Shown here piece by piece: positions 51,902 to 61,258 of a DNA stretch of 64,000 bases (the first letter of the stretch is position 1; every line of letters starts with the position of its first letter). A model generated the notes under the pieces. It made no database searches. It saw only the letters and a program-made list of their open reading frames with translations, and was not told where the DNA came from. The stretch is taken from contig NZ_CP021378.1 of NCBI RefSeq assembly GCF_002215495.1, forward strand, positions 186,001 to 250,000, written 5' to 3'. Source of the stretch: Porphyrobacter sp. CACIAM 03H1 (GTDB lineage Bacteria; Pseudomonadota; Alphaproteobacteria; Sphingomonadales; Sphingomonadaceae). The position numbers were made by a program, and so were the translations under genes.

Positions 51902-52324
51902 GTGAAAATCGGCGATCTGGCACGTGAAGGCGGTGTCTCGGTCGAGACCATCCGGTTCTATCAACGCCGCGGCCTGCTCGCCGAGCCGCCGCGCGGGAAT
52001 GGCGTGCGGCGCTATACCGAAAGCGATCTCGAACGGCTTCGCTCGATCCGCGCGGCGCAGACGGCGGGTTTCACGCTCGAGGAGATCGCAACGCTGCTGG
52101 GGCTCGATCCGGACGACCGCGCCGCCGCGCGCGCGCTCGCCGAAGCGCGGATCGCCGCAATCGACGAGAGGATCGCGACCCTGAAAACCATGCGCGCCGC
52201 GCTCAAGAGCCTAGCTGCCGACTGCGCGCGGGGCGAAGACGGACCATGCCCGATTCTCACTGCGTTCAGCATGCCGGCCGGTACCGGCTCGGGCAGCAAC
52301 CAGGCGCGAACCCGCCGCGTATAG
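51902..52324 (+). CDS. MerR-family metal-responsive regulator
   Basis: 140 residues beginning with GTG at 51902. The DNA-binding region is MKIGDLAREGGVSVETIRFYQRRGLL, followed by RYTESDLERLRSIRAAQTAGFTLEEI, a dimerisation helix and a metal-binding loop with cysteines in ADCARGEDGPCPIL. The loop type fits copper/mercury-class sensors. It sits between its own operator and the copA-copB-copC genes, which follow six bases later, so it probably regulates both directions. Confidence 0.9.
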   Translation: MKIGDLAREGGVSVETIRFYQRRGLLAEPPRGNGVRRYTESDLERLRSIRAAQTAGFTLEEIATLLGLDPDDRAAARALAEARIAAIDERIATLKTMRAALKSLAADCARGEDGPCPILTAFSMPAGTGSGSNQARTRRV

Positions 52325-52330
52325 GACCCC

Positions 52331-54037
52331 ATGACCTTTTCCCCGATCTCCCGCCGCGGCTTCGTCCGTGCCGCCGGCGCCGCCTCTGCCTTCGCGGCCA
52401 TGCCCGCATGGGCACAGGGCCACTCGGTGCATCGCCGCCACGGCGGCACGCCGATCCGGGTCGGCTTCGACACGGTGTCGGGGCCGATCATCGACCTGTC
52501 GGTCGGCGAGGGACGGCGCATCGTGCAGGGCCGCAAGGGCCACGGCATCGCCGTCAACGGCTCGGTACCGGGGCCGCTGATCCGCCTGCGGGAAGGCCAG
52601 AACGTCCGCCTCAACGTCACCAACCACCTCGATGAGGACACCTCGATCCACTGGCACGGCCTGCTGCTGCCGTTCCACATGGACGGCGTGCCGGGGATCA
52701 GCTTTCCGGGCATCAAGCCGGGGCAGACCTTCACCTATGAATTCCCGATCCGTCAGACGGGCACCTACTGGTATCACAGCCATTCCGGGCTTCAGGAACA
52801 GCAGGGCCATTACGGGCCGCTGATCATCGACCCGGCGGGCGCGGAGCCGGTGGAATACGACCGCGAGTTCATCCTGCTGCTGAGCGAGTTCACCCCGCTC
52901 CACCCGCACTTCATCATGGACCGGCTGCGCAAGGGCGAGGGCTATTTCAACTACCAGCAGACCAGCTGGGCGGACGATTACCCCCTCTCCGCCGCCGACC
53001 GCCGGATGTGGGCCGAAATGCGCATGCCCGCGACCGACATCGCGGACGTCACCGGCTCCACCTACACCTATCTCGCCAACGGGCGTGGGCCGAAGGAGGG
53101 GCTGGAGTTCCTGTTCACCCCCGGCGAGCGCATCCGCCTGCGGGTCATCAACGGCGCGGCACAGACCTTCTTCAACCTGCGCATTCCAGGCCTTCCCATG
53201 ACGGTGATCGCGGCCGACGGTCAGAACGTGAAGCCGGTCGAGGTCGACGAGTTCCAGATCGGCACGGCCGAGACCTACGACGTGATCGTGGAGCCGCGTG
53301 CCGAGGCCTACACCATCGTCGCCGAGAGCATGGACCGCTCGGGGCTCGCGCTCGCCACTCTGGCGAGCCGCCCCGGCGCGCGGGCGGCGATTCCCCCGCC
53401 GAGGAAGCCCCCGCTGCTCGACATGGGCGACATGGGGATGAACCACGGGGATCATGGTTCGGGTCACTCGATGGACGGCATGAAGATGCGCGACACGCTG
53501 CTGCTGCCGCCCGATGTGAAGGTAGGGCCGGGGATCGACATGGTCTCCATGGCCCCGGTCGACAAGCTCGGCGATCCGGGCCTTGGCCTGCGCGATGTGG
53601 AGCACCGGGTGCTCAATTACCGGATGCTGTCGGCGCTCGAGCCCAATGCCGACACCCGCGAACCGTCGCGCCTGCTGGAGCTGCACCTCACCGGCAACAT
53701 GGAACGCTACATGTGGTCGTTCGACGGCGAGATGTATTCGGCCGTGTCCGACAAGCCGATCCGCTTCGCCTGGAACGAGCGGGTGCGGGTCAAGCTCGTC
53801 AACAACACCATGATGGCGCACCCGATCCACCTGCACGGCATGTTCTTCACGCTGGTCAACGGCGAGACACCTGCGCACCAGCCGCGCAAGAACATCGTCA
53901 TCGTCCAGCCGGGCGCGAGCGCGCAGTTCGATCTCACCGCCGACGAGCCGGGCGACTGGGCGTTCCACTGCCACCTGCTCTACCACATGCATGGCGGGAT
54001 GATGCAGACCGTGACGGTGATGGGGCCGGAGGCATGA
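52331..54037 (+). CDS. copA: Multicopper oxidase CopA
   Basis: 568 residues with a twin-arginine signal (ISRRGFVRAAG), so it is exported folded. Copper ligands: IHWHGLLLPFHMDG (107-109), YWYHSHSG (149-151), HPIHLHGMFF and, at the end, WAFHCHLLYHMHGGM. A methionine/histidine-rich insert, DMGDMGMNHGDHGSG with HSMDGMKM, probably binds additional copper. It oxidises Cu(I) in the periplasm. It overlaps copB by four bases. Confidence 0.93.
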   Translation: MTFSPISRRGFVRAAGAASAFAAMPAWAQGHSVHRRHGGTPIRVGFDTVSGPIIDLSVGEGRRIVQGRKGHGIAVNGSVPGPLIRLREGQNVRLNVTNHLDEDTSIHWHGLLLPFHMDGVPGISFPGIKPGQTFTYEFPIRQTGTYWYHSHSGLQEQQGHYGPLIIDPAGAEPVEYDREFILLLSEFTPLHPHFIMDRLRKGEGYFNYQQTSWADDYPLSAADRRMWAEMRMPATDIADVTGSTYTYLANGRGPKEGLEFLFTPGERIRLRVINGAAQTFFNLRIPGLPMTVIAADGQNVKPVEVDEFQIGTAETYDVIVEPRAEAYTIVAESMDRSGLALATLASRPGARAAIPPPRKPPLLDMGDMGMNHGDHGSGHSMDGMKMRDTLLLPPDVKVGPGIDMVSMAPVDKLGDPGLGLRDVEHRVLNYRMLSALEPNADTREPSRLLELHLTGNMERYMWSFDGEMYSAVSDKPIRFAWNERVRVKLVNNTMMAHPIHLHGMFFTLVNGETPAHQPRKNIVIVQPGASAQFDLTADEPGDWAFHCHLLYHMHGGMMQTVTVMGPEA

Positions 54038-55008
54038 AGGTCGCGCTTGCCCTGCTCGCGCTGACGGGCGCTGCGCCGCTCGCCGCGCAACATCAGCACC
54101 ATGAACCCGCGCCTGCACCGCAGCAGGACCAACACGCCGGGCACGACATGCCGCAACCGGCGACTGACCCGCACGCGGGCCATGACATGAGCGCTCCTCA
54201 GGCCGACCCGCACGCCGGTCACGACATGGGCGATGCCGAAGCAGACCCCTCCCCCGGCCCGGCGATGGAGACACCGCCTCCGCTCGAGGCCGGCAACGGG
54301 CCGCCGCGCGCTGCCGATGCGATCTGGGGACCCGAGGCAATGACCGCCTCGCGCGCGGACCTGCGCCGCACCCACGGCGATTTCCCGGTGTTCTGGTTCC
54401 AGGGCGACCGGATCGAAGCGCAGGTGCGCGAAGGCGCGGACCTCTACCTCTGGGACATACAGGGCTATTACGGCGGCCCGACCGAGCGGCTGTGGTTCAA
54501 GTCCGAGGGCGAAGGCGAGTGGGGCGCGAACCCGGAGGACGCGGAGGTGCAGACGCTCTATGCCCGCGCCTTCAAGCCCTTCTGGGATCTTCAGGCCGGT
54601 ATCCGCCACGACATCGCCGGGCCCGACACCACCCATGCCGTCATCGGGGTGCAAGGCCTTGCGCCCTACATGTTCGAGATCGACGCCGCGCTTTTCCTCT
54701 CCCACCGGGGCGATTTGACGGCGCGAATCGAGGCCGAGGTCGACCAGCGCATCACCCAGCGCCTGATCCTCCAGCCGAGGATCGAGGCGAACCTTTCGGC
54801 GCAGAACATTCCCCAGCTCGGCATCGGCGCGGGCCTCGACCAGATCGAGGTGGGCGCAAGGCTGCGCTACGAGTTCCGGCGCGAGTTCGCGCCTTATATC
54901 GGCATCGAGCAATCCTGGCGCACCGGACAGGGCGCCGACTATGCCCGCTTGCGCGGCGAGAACCCTTCCGCCACCAGCCTCGTCGCCGGCATCCGTTTCT
55001 GGTTCTGA
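54034..55008 (+). CDS. copB: Copper resistance outer-membrane protein CopB
   Basis: 324 residues. Short signal peptide, then a histidine/methionine-rich segment holding three near-identical DPHAGHDM-type units spaced 13 residues apart (residues 32-65), and a CopB beta-barrel (DLYLWDIQGYYGGPTERLWFKSEG, then YARAFKPFWDLQAGIRHD and ARLRYEFRREFAPYIGIEQSW). It probably binds or transports copper at the outer membrane. The ATG overlaps the copA stop (ATGA), although the frame is open far upstream inside copA. Confidence 0.92.
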   Translation: MKVALALLALTGAAPLAAQHQHHEPAPAPQQDQHAGHDMPQPATDPHAGHDMSAPQADPHAGHDMGDAEADPSPGPAMETPPPLEAGNGPPRAADAIWGPEAMTASRADLRRTHGDFPVFWFQGDRIEAQVREGADLYLWDIQGYYGGPTERLWFKSEGEGEWGANPEDAEVQTLYARAFKPFWDLQAGIRHDIAGPDTTHAVIGVQGLAPYMFEIDAALFLSHRGDLTARIEAEVDQRITQRLILQPRIEANLSAQNIPQLGIGAGLDQIEVGARLRYEFRREFAPYIGIEQSWRTGQGADYARLRGENPSATSLVAGIRFWF

Positions 55009-55032
55009 TCAACACGAAGGACGTTACCCCCC

Positions 55033-55416
55033 ATGCGTATCCCTGCCCTTCTCGCCGCTCTCGCCCTCGCCGCGCTCGCCCCGTCCGCGCCGGTGATGGC
55101 GCACGTCAAGCTGACGGCATCGACCCCGGCGGCGGGGGCCAAGGCCAAGGCCCCGAAGACGGTCACCCTCACCTTCAGCGAGAAGGTCGATTCGGCCAAG
55201 GCCGCCGCCGCGATCGTCATGACCGCGATGCCAGGCATGGCCAACCATGGCGAAATGCCGATCCGCAACTTCACCGCCAGCTGGTCGCCCGACGGCAAGA
55301 CGATGACCCTCTCGCTGAAGCAGGCCCTGCCGAAGGGCACCTACGAGGTGCGCTGGCAGGCCGCCGCGGGCGATGGTCACGCGATGAGCGGGAAGGTGGA
55401 GTTCGTGGTGAGCTGA
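55033..55416 (+). CDS. copC: Periplasmic copper-binding protein CopC
   Basis: 127 residues. Signal peptide ending VMAHVKLTAS, the H being the N-terminal copper ligand after cleavage; a cupredoxin-like fold with TLTFSEKVDSAKAA, methionine-rich MTAMPGMANHGEMP and a closing GDGHAMSGKVEFVV. It carries copper in the periplasm. CopD, the usual inner-membrane partner, is not present in the cluster. Convergent with the GT87-like gene after four bases. Confidence 0.9.
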   Translation: MRIPALLAALALAALAPSAPVMAHVKLTASTPAAGAKAKAPKTVTLTFSEKVDSAKAAAAIVMTAMPGMANHGEMPIRNFTASWSPDGKTMTLSLKQALPKGTYEVRWQAAAGDGHAMSGKVEFVVS

Positions 55417-55420
55417 CCGC

Positions 55421-56620
55421 TCACGCCGGCTGGGCTAGCCTGCCTTCGGACGCGGGACGCCATTCTCCCGGCACCCGCGCGCCCTCGATCGACCCGCGGT
55501 TCCAGATCAGCGCGACCATCGCCAGCGCGGGGATCGGCATCAGGTTGATCTCCAGCGGCAGCGCCGCCGCGCGGGTGGCAAGCGGGGCGAGGTAGAGTCC
55601 GGCCACCAGCAGCTTCTCCCAGGGCCGCCAGCCGCGCGCGCGTCCATCGGCGATCAGCCAGAACACCGGCACGGCGAGGAACGGCAGGTCATAGGAGAAC
55701 AGGTAGGGCGAGGCGACCGCAGTGGCCGCGAGCATCAGCGCCCCGCTCGCAAGGCTGTCGCGGGTACGGCGGGCGAAGATCATGGTCAGCGCGAGCATCG
55801 CCAGCGTGATGGCGGCCTGCACCACCATCGCCGCCTCGGGCGTGGCGTAGTAGCGCAGGGCGGCATAGGGCGTGGTCATGCGCAGCCAGAACACGCTCTG
55901 TCCCTGCGCCATCAATTGCCGGCTGACCTCGAACACCTCGGGATAAGCGAGCCACGCCGCCGGGCCGAACACGGCGAGGCTGGCGAGGATCATGCCGCCC
56001 GCCCCCAGCACTCCGCCCGCAATCGCCTTCCAGTCGCCCCGCGCCAGCAGCCAGAAGGGCGCGAGCAACGCGAGGTGCGGCTTGATCACCAGCATCCCGA
56101 GCAACACCCCCGCCAGCCACGGCGAGCGGCGCAGCGCCAGCACCGCACCGGCCAGCAGCGCGCCGGTGACGAAGCCGTTCTGCGCATGGGCCGCGGCGAG
56201 GAAGGCGGCGGGAAAGGCCAGCAGCGGCCAGGTGAGATCGCCCCGGTATTCGCGGTGCATGGCGCCGAACCAGATGGCGAAAGTCACCGCAGTCCACGCG
56301 ATCCACGCCGCGCCGAAGGGCAGCAACGCCAGCCAGAACACGAAGAACAGGAAAGGCGGCGGGTTCACATAGGCGATCATCGCATCGAAGCCCGCCTGCT
56401 TCTGGACCGCGCGCTGGAGATCAAGATCGAAGGCCGCCGCAGGTCCCTGATCGGCAAGGATGCGCGCGGCGGACCAGAAGGCCTGGAAATCCGTCCCGTC
56501 CTTGTAGATCGCAAGGTAGTTGACCGTCAGCATCGCCAGGAAGGCGAGCGCGAGCATCATCGCATAGGCGCGCGCGCGCCGGGCGTTCAGCCAGTGTGCG
56601 TCGCGCAGGAAGGCGTGCAT
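55421..56620 (-). CDS. GT87-like (DUF2029) membrane glycosyltransferase
   Basis: 399 residues, about ten membrane segments. The N-terminal DGTDFQAFWSAARILADQGPAAAFD (catalytic Asp in DFQ), then AYVNPPPFLFFVFWLALLPF and LLGMLVIKPHLALLAPFWLLARGDWK, follow the GT87 pattern of polyprenyl-phosphate-sugar transferases. It likely adds a hexose or mannose to an envelope lipid or glycan. No other glycan genes are nearby. An 8-bp hairpin lies directly upstream of its start. Confidence 0.8.
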   Translation of the reverse strand: MHAFLRDAHWLNARRARAYAMMLALAFLAMLTVNYLAIYKDGTDFQAFWSAARILADQGPAAAFDLDLQRAVQKQAGFDAMIAYVNPPPFLFFVFWLALLPFGAAWIAWTAVTFAIWFGAMHREYRGDLTWPLLAFPAAFLAAAHAQNGFVTGALLAGAVLALRRSPWLAGVLLGMLVIKPHLALLAPFWLLARGDWKAIAGGVLGAGGMILASLAVFGPAAWLAYPEVFEVSRQLMAQGQSVFWLRMTTPYAALRYYATPEAAMVVQAAITLAMLALTMIFARRTRDSLASGALMLAATAVASPYLFSYDLPFLAVPVFWLIADGRARGWRPWEKLLVAGLYLAPLATRAAALPLEINLMPIPALAMVALIWNRGSIEGARVPGEWRPASEGRLAQPA

Positions 56621-56627
56621 CGCGTCT

Positions 56628-56653
56628 CGGTCCCCTGAAACTGTCGGGGACCG
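56628..56653. terminator. Hairpin between HisN-like gene and GT87-like gene
   Basis: CGGTCCCC and GGGGACCG pair around TGAAACTGTC, without a U-run. It lies after the HisN-like gene's end and just before the GT87-like start, both on the minus strand. A weak terminator or an mRNA-stabilising stem. Confidence 0.45.
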
Positions 56654-56715
56654 GCTTAGCCGCGCGCCTCTTTAGGAAGTGCTAACCCTGTTTTCGCTGG
56701 GCCAGCCGCCCGACC

Positions 56716-57486
56716 TCAGCCCATCGCCTCGAGCACGTCCTCGAGCCGCGCCGGATCGCCGAGCGCGATCACGGTGCCGTCGGACCCGGCATCGAGCGGG
56801 TTGCCCTGCCAGTCGCTCATCATCCCGCCAGCGCCTTCGACCACCGGGACAAGCGCGGCATAATCGTGAAGCTTCAATCCCGCCTCGATCACGATGTCGA
56901 CATGGCCCGAGGCAACGAGGCCGTAATTGTAGCAGTCCCCGCCGAACACGATCTTCTTTTCCGCGACCGTCTTGGCGACCGACATGAAGGCGTCGGCCTC
57001 CTCGTTGGTGAAGAGGTGCGGACTGGTGGTGGCGAGCACCGCGTCGGCAAGGTCCTTCAGCGGCTTGGTCTGCGCGGGCTTGTCGTTGAACAGGGTCGGC
57101 TGGCCGATGCGGCCCACCCAGCGCTCGCCGCTCACAGGCTGGTCGATGATGCCGAGCACCGGCCAGCCATCCTGCAAGAGCGCGATCAGCGTGCCGAAGA
57201 TCGGGCGGCCGGCGATGAAGCTGGTGGTACCGTCGATCGGATCGAGCACCCATTGCCGCCCCGCGCCCTCGTTGCGGGTGCCGTATTCCTCGCCGATGAT
57301 GCCGTCGGCGGGGAACGCCTCCTCGATCAGCGCGCGCATCGCGGCTTCGGCGGCGCGGTCGGCTTCGGTGACGAAGCTGCGGTCGGCCTTGCGTTCCTCG
57401 GTCCACTGGCCGCGGAACAGGGGGCGGATGGCCGCGCCCGCCGCGTCGGCAAGGCGCAGCGCGAGGGCGAGATCCTTATCGGTCAT
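56716..57486 (-). CDS. hisN: Inositol-monophosphatase-family protein, HisN-like
   Basis: 256 residues. Magnesium ligands in GIIGEEYGTRNEGAG (E) and WVLDPIDGTTSFIAGRP (DxxDG), and the late LHDYAALVPVVEGAGGMMSDW. This branch supplies histidinol-phosphate phosphatase in many alphaproteobacteria, so histidine synthesis is the likely role; an inositol- or fructose-phosphatase cannot be excluded. Overlaps the upstream membrane-protein gene by four bases. Confidence 0.8.
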   Translation of the reverse strand: MTDKDLALALRLADAAGAAIRPLFRGQWTEERKADRSFVTEADRAAEAAMRALIEEAFPADGIIGEEYGTRNEGAGRQWVLDPIDGTTSFIAGRPIFGTLIALLQDGWPVLGIIDQPVSGERWVGRIGQPTLFNDKPAQTKPLKDLADAVLATTSPHLFTNEEADAFMSVAKTVAEKKIVFGGDCYNYGLVASGHVDIVIEAGLKLHDYAALVPVVEGAGGMMSDWQGNPLDAGSDGTVIALGDPARLEDVLEAMG

Positions 57487-58088
57487 GGGAAGCTTTCCAA
57501 ATAACGCGGCGGGATCGCCGGGTCCGTTGCCATAACGCCGACGAAAGCGGCTGCAAGAGCGATACCGATCGCCGCGACGCAGACCGGCACCGCCCGGCCC
57601 CGCACCCGCCAAGCGAGCGCGCAGGCGGCATGAACGAACAGCGCGGCGACGCCGAGGAAGTAGTAGGGCACGAAGAACGCCGCATAACCGGCATGCATGC
57701 CCGCGGCAGCGAAGTGGTAGTTGGTGTCGAGCCCCAGCAGCAGCCGCCCCGCCCACACCGCGCCGACATGGTTGAGCACGAACAGCGCCAGCACCGCGCC
57801 CGATATCGCCTGCCACCGCGCCAGCCCGCGCCGCCGCTCGCCGCGGGTGCGCCAGATCATCGCGAGGCCGCTCGCCAGCTGGAACGCGAGCGCCAGCATC
57901 AGCAGCGTCTCGGCGACGGGATGGCGGTAGAACGGGCGCAGCGCCGTCATCGCCGCAATATGCGCCTGTTGGCCCGAGAGCATCGCGAGGTGGTTGCCGA
58001 GGTGCAGCGCGAGGAAGGCACCGATCAGCGCGCCGCTTGCGAGATGCAGGCGGCGCGTGGTGCGGTTGCGGTCGTCATGCGTCTCCAC
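57483..58088 (-). CDS. Five-helix membrane protein of unknown function
   Basis: 201 residues from the GTG at 58088 (a TTG two codons upstream is also open). About five membrane segments, for example LHLASGALIGAFLALHLGNHLAML, ETLLMLALAFQLASGLAMIW and YAAFFVPYYFLGVAALFVHAA, with histidines placed like haem ligands of cytochrome b-type anchors (succinate dehydrogenase C subunit-like). Assignment to that fold is tentative. It overlaps both neighbours, suggesting coupled expression with the HisN-like gene. Confidence 0.6.
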   Translation of the reverse strand: METHDDRNRTTRRLHLASGALIGAFLALHLGNHLAMLSGQQAHIAAMTALRPFYRHPVAETLLMLALAFQLASGLAMIWRTRGERRRGLARWQAISGAVLALFVLNHVGAVWAGRLLLGLDTNYHFAAAGMHAGYAAFFVPYYFLGVAALFVHAACALAWRVRGRAVPVCVAAIGIALAAAFVGVMATDPAIPPRYLESFP

Positions 58089-58431
58089 GGGCAACCCAAT
58101 AATCGAAGGCTTCGGCCTGTCGAGCCTCGGTGTAACGCCGCGCCTCGGGGCCCTCCCACTCCAGCGGCAGGTCGTCGTGGATGCCCGTGCGGGTGACGAA
58201 CCAGCCCTGCCCGGGAAGCCCGTCCGATTGGCGCACCACCAGCACGGCGAGGCCCGGCTCTCCGCACGCGCGCCCGTCCTCGTCGATCCGGTCGAGCACC
58301 TTGCACATCTGGCGCATCAAGGGCCGCGTGAAGGTGTGGCCGAGCAGGTTCAGCAGCGCGCCATAGGTAAAGGTCTCGCGTGCGCGGGCCGCTTCGATCA
58401 GCAGCCCGCGCACCTCGAGCGGATCGAACAT
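58075..58431 (-). CDS. Conserved hypothetical protein
   Basis: 118 residues: LLIEAARARETFTYGALLNLLGH, RQMCKVLDRIDEDGRACG, GLAVLVVRQSDGLPGQGWF, EARQAEAFDYW. I recognise no named family; the pattern is that of a small cytosolic protein seen beside prs in sphingomonads. Its start overlaps the prs stop by one base (TGATG), and its end runs into the next gene by fourteen bases, so it is part of a coupled run. Confidence 0.7.
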   Translation of the reverse strand: MFDPLEVRGLLIEAARARETFTYGALLNLLGHTFTRPLMRQMCKVLDRIDEDGRACGEPGLAVLVVRQSDGLPGQGWFVTRTGIHDDLPLEWEGPEARRYTEARQAEAFDYWVARGDA

Positions 58432-59366
58432 CAGTCGAAGAGGGAGCTGACCGAGCTCTCGTCCGCGATCCGCCGGATCGCCTCGCCCACCAAGGGGGCG
58501 ATGGGGAGGATGCGGATGCGGTCGGAAGCTTCGGCGGCCTCTGTGGGCCGAATCGAATCGGTGATCACCAGCTCCTTGAGGCTCGACCCGTTGATCCGCG
58601 CCACTGCGCCGCCCGACAGCACGCCGTGGGTGATGTAGGCCGCGACGGACTTGGCCCCGCCTTCGAGCAGCGCCTCGGCAGCGTTGACGAGGGTGCCGCC
58701 CGAATCGACGATGTCGTCGATCAGGATGCAGTGCCGGCCTTCCACATCGCCAATGATGTTCATCACCTCGCTCTCGCCCGGTCGGTCGCGGCGCTTGTCG
58801 ACGATGGCGAGCGGGGCGTTGTCGAGCCGCTTGGCCAGCGCACGGGCGCGCACCACGCCGCCGACGTCGGGCGAGACCACCATCAGCTGCTGGTCACCAT
58901 AGCGGGCCTGGATATCGGCGGCCATGACCGGCGCGGCATAGAGATTGTCGGTGGGGATGTCGAAGAAGCCCTGGATCTGCCCGGCGTGGAGGTCCACCGC
59001 CAGCACGCGGTCGGCCCCCGCTTCGGTGATCAGGTTCGCCACCAGCTTGGCCGAGATCGGGGTGCGCGGGCCGGGCTTGCGGTCCTGACGGGCGTAGCCG
59101 AAATAGGGCACCACCGCGGTGATCCGCTTGGCCGAGGCGCGGCGCAGCGCGTCGATGCAGATCAGCAGTTCCATGAGGTTGTCGTTCGCCGGGAAGTTGG
59201 TCGGCTGGACGACGAACACGTCCTCCCCGCGCACGTTCTCGTGGATCTCGACGAACACTTCCTCGTCCGAGAAGCGCCGCACGCTGGCGTCTGTCAGGGG
59301 GATCTCGAGATAGGCCGCGATGGCGCGGGCAAGCGGCAGGTTCGAATTGCCGGACATGATCTTCAT
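58431..59366 (-). CDS. prs: Ribose-phosphate pyrophosphokinase
   Basis: 311 residues. Makes PRPP from ribose-5-phosphate and ATP for nucleotide, histidine and tryptophan synthesis. Motifs: [40 protein letters not shown], the PRPP loop [19 protein letters not shown], and [19 protein letters not shown]. It heads the minus-strand run that includes the HisN-like gene, and its product feeds histidine synthesis. Confidence 0.95.
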   Translation of the reverse strand: MKIMSGNSNLPLARAIAAYLEIPLTDASVRRFSDEEVFVEIHENVRGEDVFVVQPTNFPANDNLMELLICIDALRRASAKRITAVVPYFGYARQDRKPGPRTPISAKLVANLITEAGADRVLAVDLHAGQIQGFFDIPTDNLYAAPVMAADIQARYGDQQLMVVSPDVGGVVRARALAKRLDNAPLAIVDKRRDRPGESEVMNIIGDVEGRHCILIDDIVDSGGTLVNAAEALLEGGAKSVAAYITHGVLSGGAVARINGSSLKELVITDSIRPTEAAEASDRIRILPIAPLVGEAIRRIADESSVSSLFD

Positions 59367-59463
59367 CGCTGCGAATCCCCGTTGGCGCGTGATGCACCTC
59401 GCCTAGCGCCGCGTCATGGAATTGCAACGCAATGAACGCCGGTTCTCGTCCGCTGGGCAATCG

Positions 59464-59502
59464 GGGCGCGGCGGCGGCAAAGGAGAACCCGCCGCCGCGC
59501 CC
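59464..59502 (-). terminator. Perfect 14-bp hairpin after the GH16 gene
   Basis: GGGCGCGGCGGCGG (59464-59477) and CCGCCGCCGCGCCC (59489-59502) pair perfectly around AAAAGGAGAA-like loop sequence. It lies 35 bases after the GH16 stop (minus strand) without a U-run. It may terminate or block read-through into prs. Confidence 0.6.
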
Positions 59503-59536
59503 GCCCCCTTTCCGGAGGCTGCCGGGCGCCTGTGCC

Positions 59537-60907
59537 TCAGCCCGGCACCTTCCAGACCGCGAAGGATCGCACCCGCATCTCGGCCGTGCCGCCGGTGTAT
59601 TCGGCTGTGCCGTGCTTGACCGCGACGTTCATCAGCGGGAACCAGGTGACGCCCTTGAACGGATTGACCGTCTGGTAGGTCTCCTTCCCATCGACGAACC
59701 AGGTGATGAAATCGGGGGCGATGTCGACGGCGAAGCGGTGGTAGCTCGTGTCGAAGCCGCTGATCCCGTAGGCATTTGCGGCATTGACCTGCATCAGCGC
59801 GGTGAAGCTCCGCGTGCCGTTCGCCCCGCCGTGGATGTTGCCGGAGATGTTGCGGGCGAAGTTCCAGCCGCTCGAATAGCCGAAGCCCTCATAGACATCG
59901 ATCTCCGGCGGCCAGGCGCCGCTCGCGGGGAGCAGCCAGAGCGCGGGCCAGCCGCCGCGGCGGTTGGGCATCATCGCGGTCCATTCGTACTGGCCGTACT
60001 GGACCTGCGTCGTCGGCATGCGCTGGCCGGTGAGGATCGCCGCACCGTGGTTCCAGTACTTGCTGTCGTGAAAGATCGGGCTGACGAGGTGCTGGCTGCG
60101 GATCACCACCTCGTTGTTCTCGATGGCGAAGGGCGCCAGCGCGGTGGGGTGCAGCACCGGATCGAGATAGAGCCCGCTTTCGTTGTTGGCGGGCTGGGTC
60201 CGGCCGTGGGGCAGGCGGGTGCGCCACACGTCCGCCCCGCCCGCGTCGCTCCAGGTCACCTTGGCCGGATCGAGCTGGTAGGAAAGCGCGCCGGTGGGTG
60301 CGAAGGTGCGCGCCGCGCGGAACCCCGCGGTCTTCGCCACCCCCGGCTTCGCCCCGACGACGGCCGTCACCTTCGCAGAGGAGTTGATCACCCCCCCACC
60401 GACCACGCCTTCGGGCAGAATGATGTCGAAGTTCCGTCCGGCATCCATGTTCACGAGCGGGATGCGCAAGGTCTGCTCCAGCGCGTCGCCGGGGCGGAAG
60501 AACAGGGTTGTGGCGGTGCGCTGGAAGTGCCGCCCCTCAAGACCCGCAAGCGTTCCCGATCCGTTGCGGGTCATCACCCGCACGATCACGGTGTTGGGGG
60601 TATGGCGATTGATGCGGACGGGAACGAAAGCCTCGGTCGCGCCCACGGGCACGCTGACCGTCCCGATGCTCACCGCAGCCTTGGCGGGGTAGGCCGTGCC
60701 GTTCTTGAAATCGAAGGCGGCGAAGGGATTGGTCGTGGTGGTCGCGCCCTCGGGGAGAGTGCCGCTCAGCGAGGCCAACTTGTCGCCGGAGGGAGCCAGT
60801 GCCGCCACCGGCTCCGGCGCGGACATGGCGGCAGGCGGCGCGGTCTCGTCCCCCCCACACCCACCGAGGATCGAAACCATGATTGCCAGAGAGAACAAAC
60901 GCTTCAT
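59537..60907 (-). CDS. Secreted GH16-family glycoside hydrolase lipoprotein
   Basis: 456 residues. Lipobox LGGC with Cys17. Residues 60-190 look like a Calx-beta or other Ig-like accessory domain (VPVRINRHTPNTVIVRVMT, then PGDALEQTLRIPL). The catalytic GH16 domain follows, with the nucleophile/acid motif PPEIDVYEGFG (Glu335 and Glu340) and the WPALWLLPASG stretch. It should cut beta-1,3 or beta-1,4 glucans or galactans at the cell surface; substrate type is not decided by the motif. The gene is not in a polysaccharide-utilisation cluster. Confidence 0.88.
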   Translation of the reverse strand: MKRLFSLAIMVSILGGCGGDETAPPAAMSAPEPVAALAPSGDKLASLSGTLPEGATTTTNPFAAFDFKNGTAYPAKAAVSIGTVSVPVGATEAFVPVRINRHTPNTVIVRVMTRNGSGTLAGLEGRHFQRTATTLFFRPGDALEQTLRIPLVNMDAGRNFDIILPEGVVGGGVINSSAKVTAVVGAKPGVAKTAGFRAARTFAPTGALSYQLDPAKVTWSDAGGADVWRTRLPHGRTQPANNESGLYLDPVLHPTALAPFAIENNEVVIRSQHLVSPIFHDSKYWNHGAAILTGQRMPTTQVQYGQYEWTAMMPNRRGGWPALWLLPASGAWPPEIDVYEGFGYSSGWNFARNISGNIHGGANGTRSFTALMQVNAANAYGISGFDTSYHRFAVDIAPDFITWFVDGKETYQTVNPFKGVTWFPLMNVAVKHGTAEYTGGTAEMRVRSFAVWKVPG

Positions 60908-61258
60908 GGGGGCATACTCCTGTTGCCCCTTGGTGATGACGCCCTTTCCTTAACCGTCAATGCAATCCATGTTAAAAACAGGATGAGCTGAGTCCTATCC
61001 TAAGTTAGGAACGAGAAATTCAGTCTGAAATGATCATTTGATAAACGGCTCGTCTCAGCTTCTACTTAGAAGCTCGGTGTTCATATCTTTTGATAATGAA
61101 CGCAGCGAATCGTTGTTGAGCGGGTTCGGCTTCAGGGATGCCGGAATAAACCGGTTCCGCGGAGCCAAACCCGGGATGCGCTTTTGGCCTGGACCTGGAC
61201 AAAGGGAAGCGAGACCGGGCCCCGACCCGGTCGATATGGCCGAGGCACGGCTAGCGCG
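60908..61258. other. Intergenic region with tandem small hairpins
   Basis: 351 bases without a gene. AGCTTCTA/TAGAAGCT (61057-61074) and GTTCAT...ATGAAC (61079-61101) form two neighbouring hairpins in an AT-rich patch; GACCGGG/CCCGGTC (61213-61232) is a third, possibly the HNH gene's terminator. The GH16 promoter must lie here (ribosome site GGAG before 60907). No small RNA could be confirmed. Confidence 0.45.
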
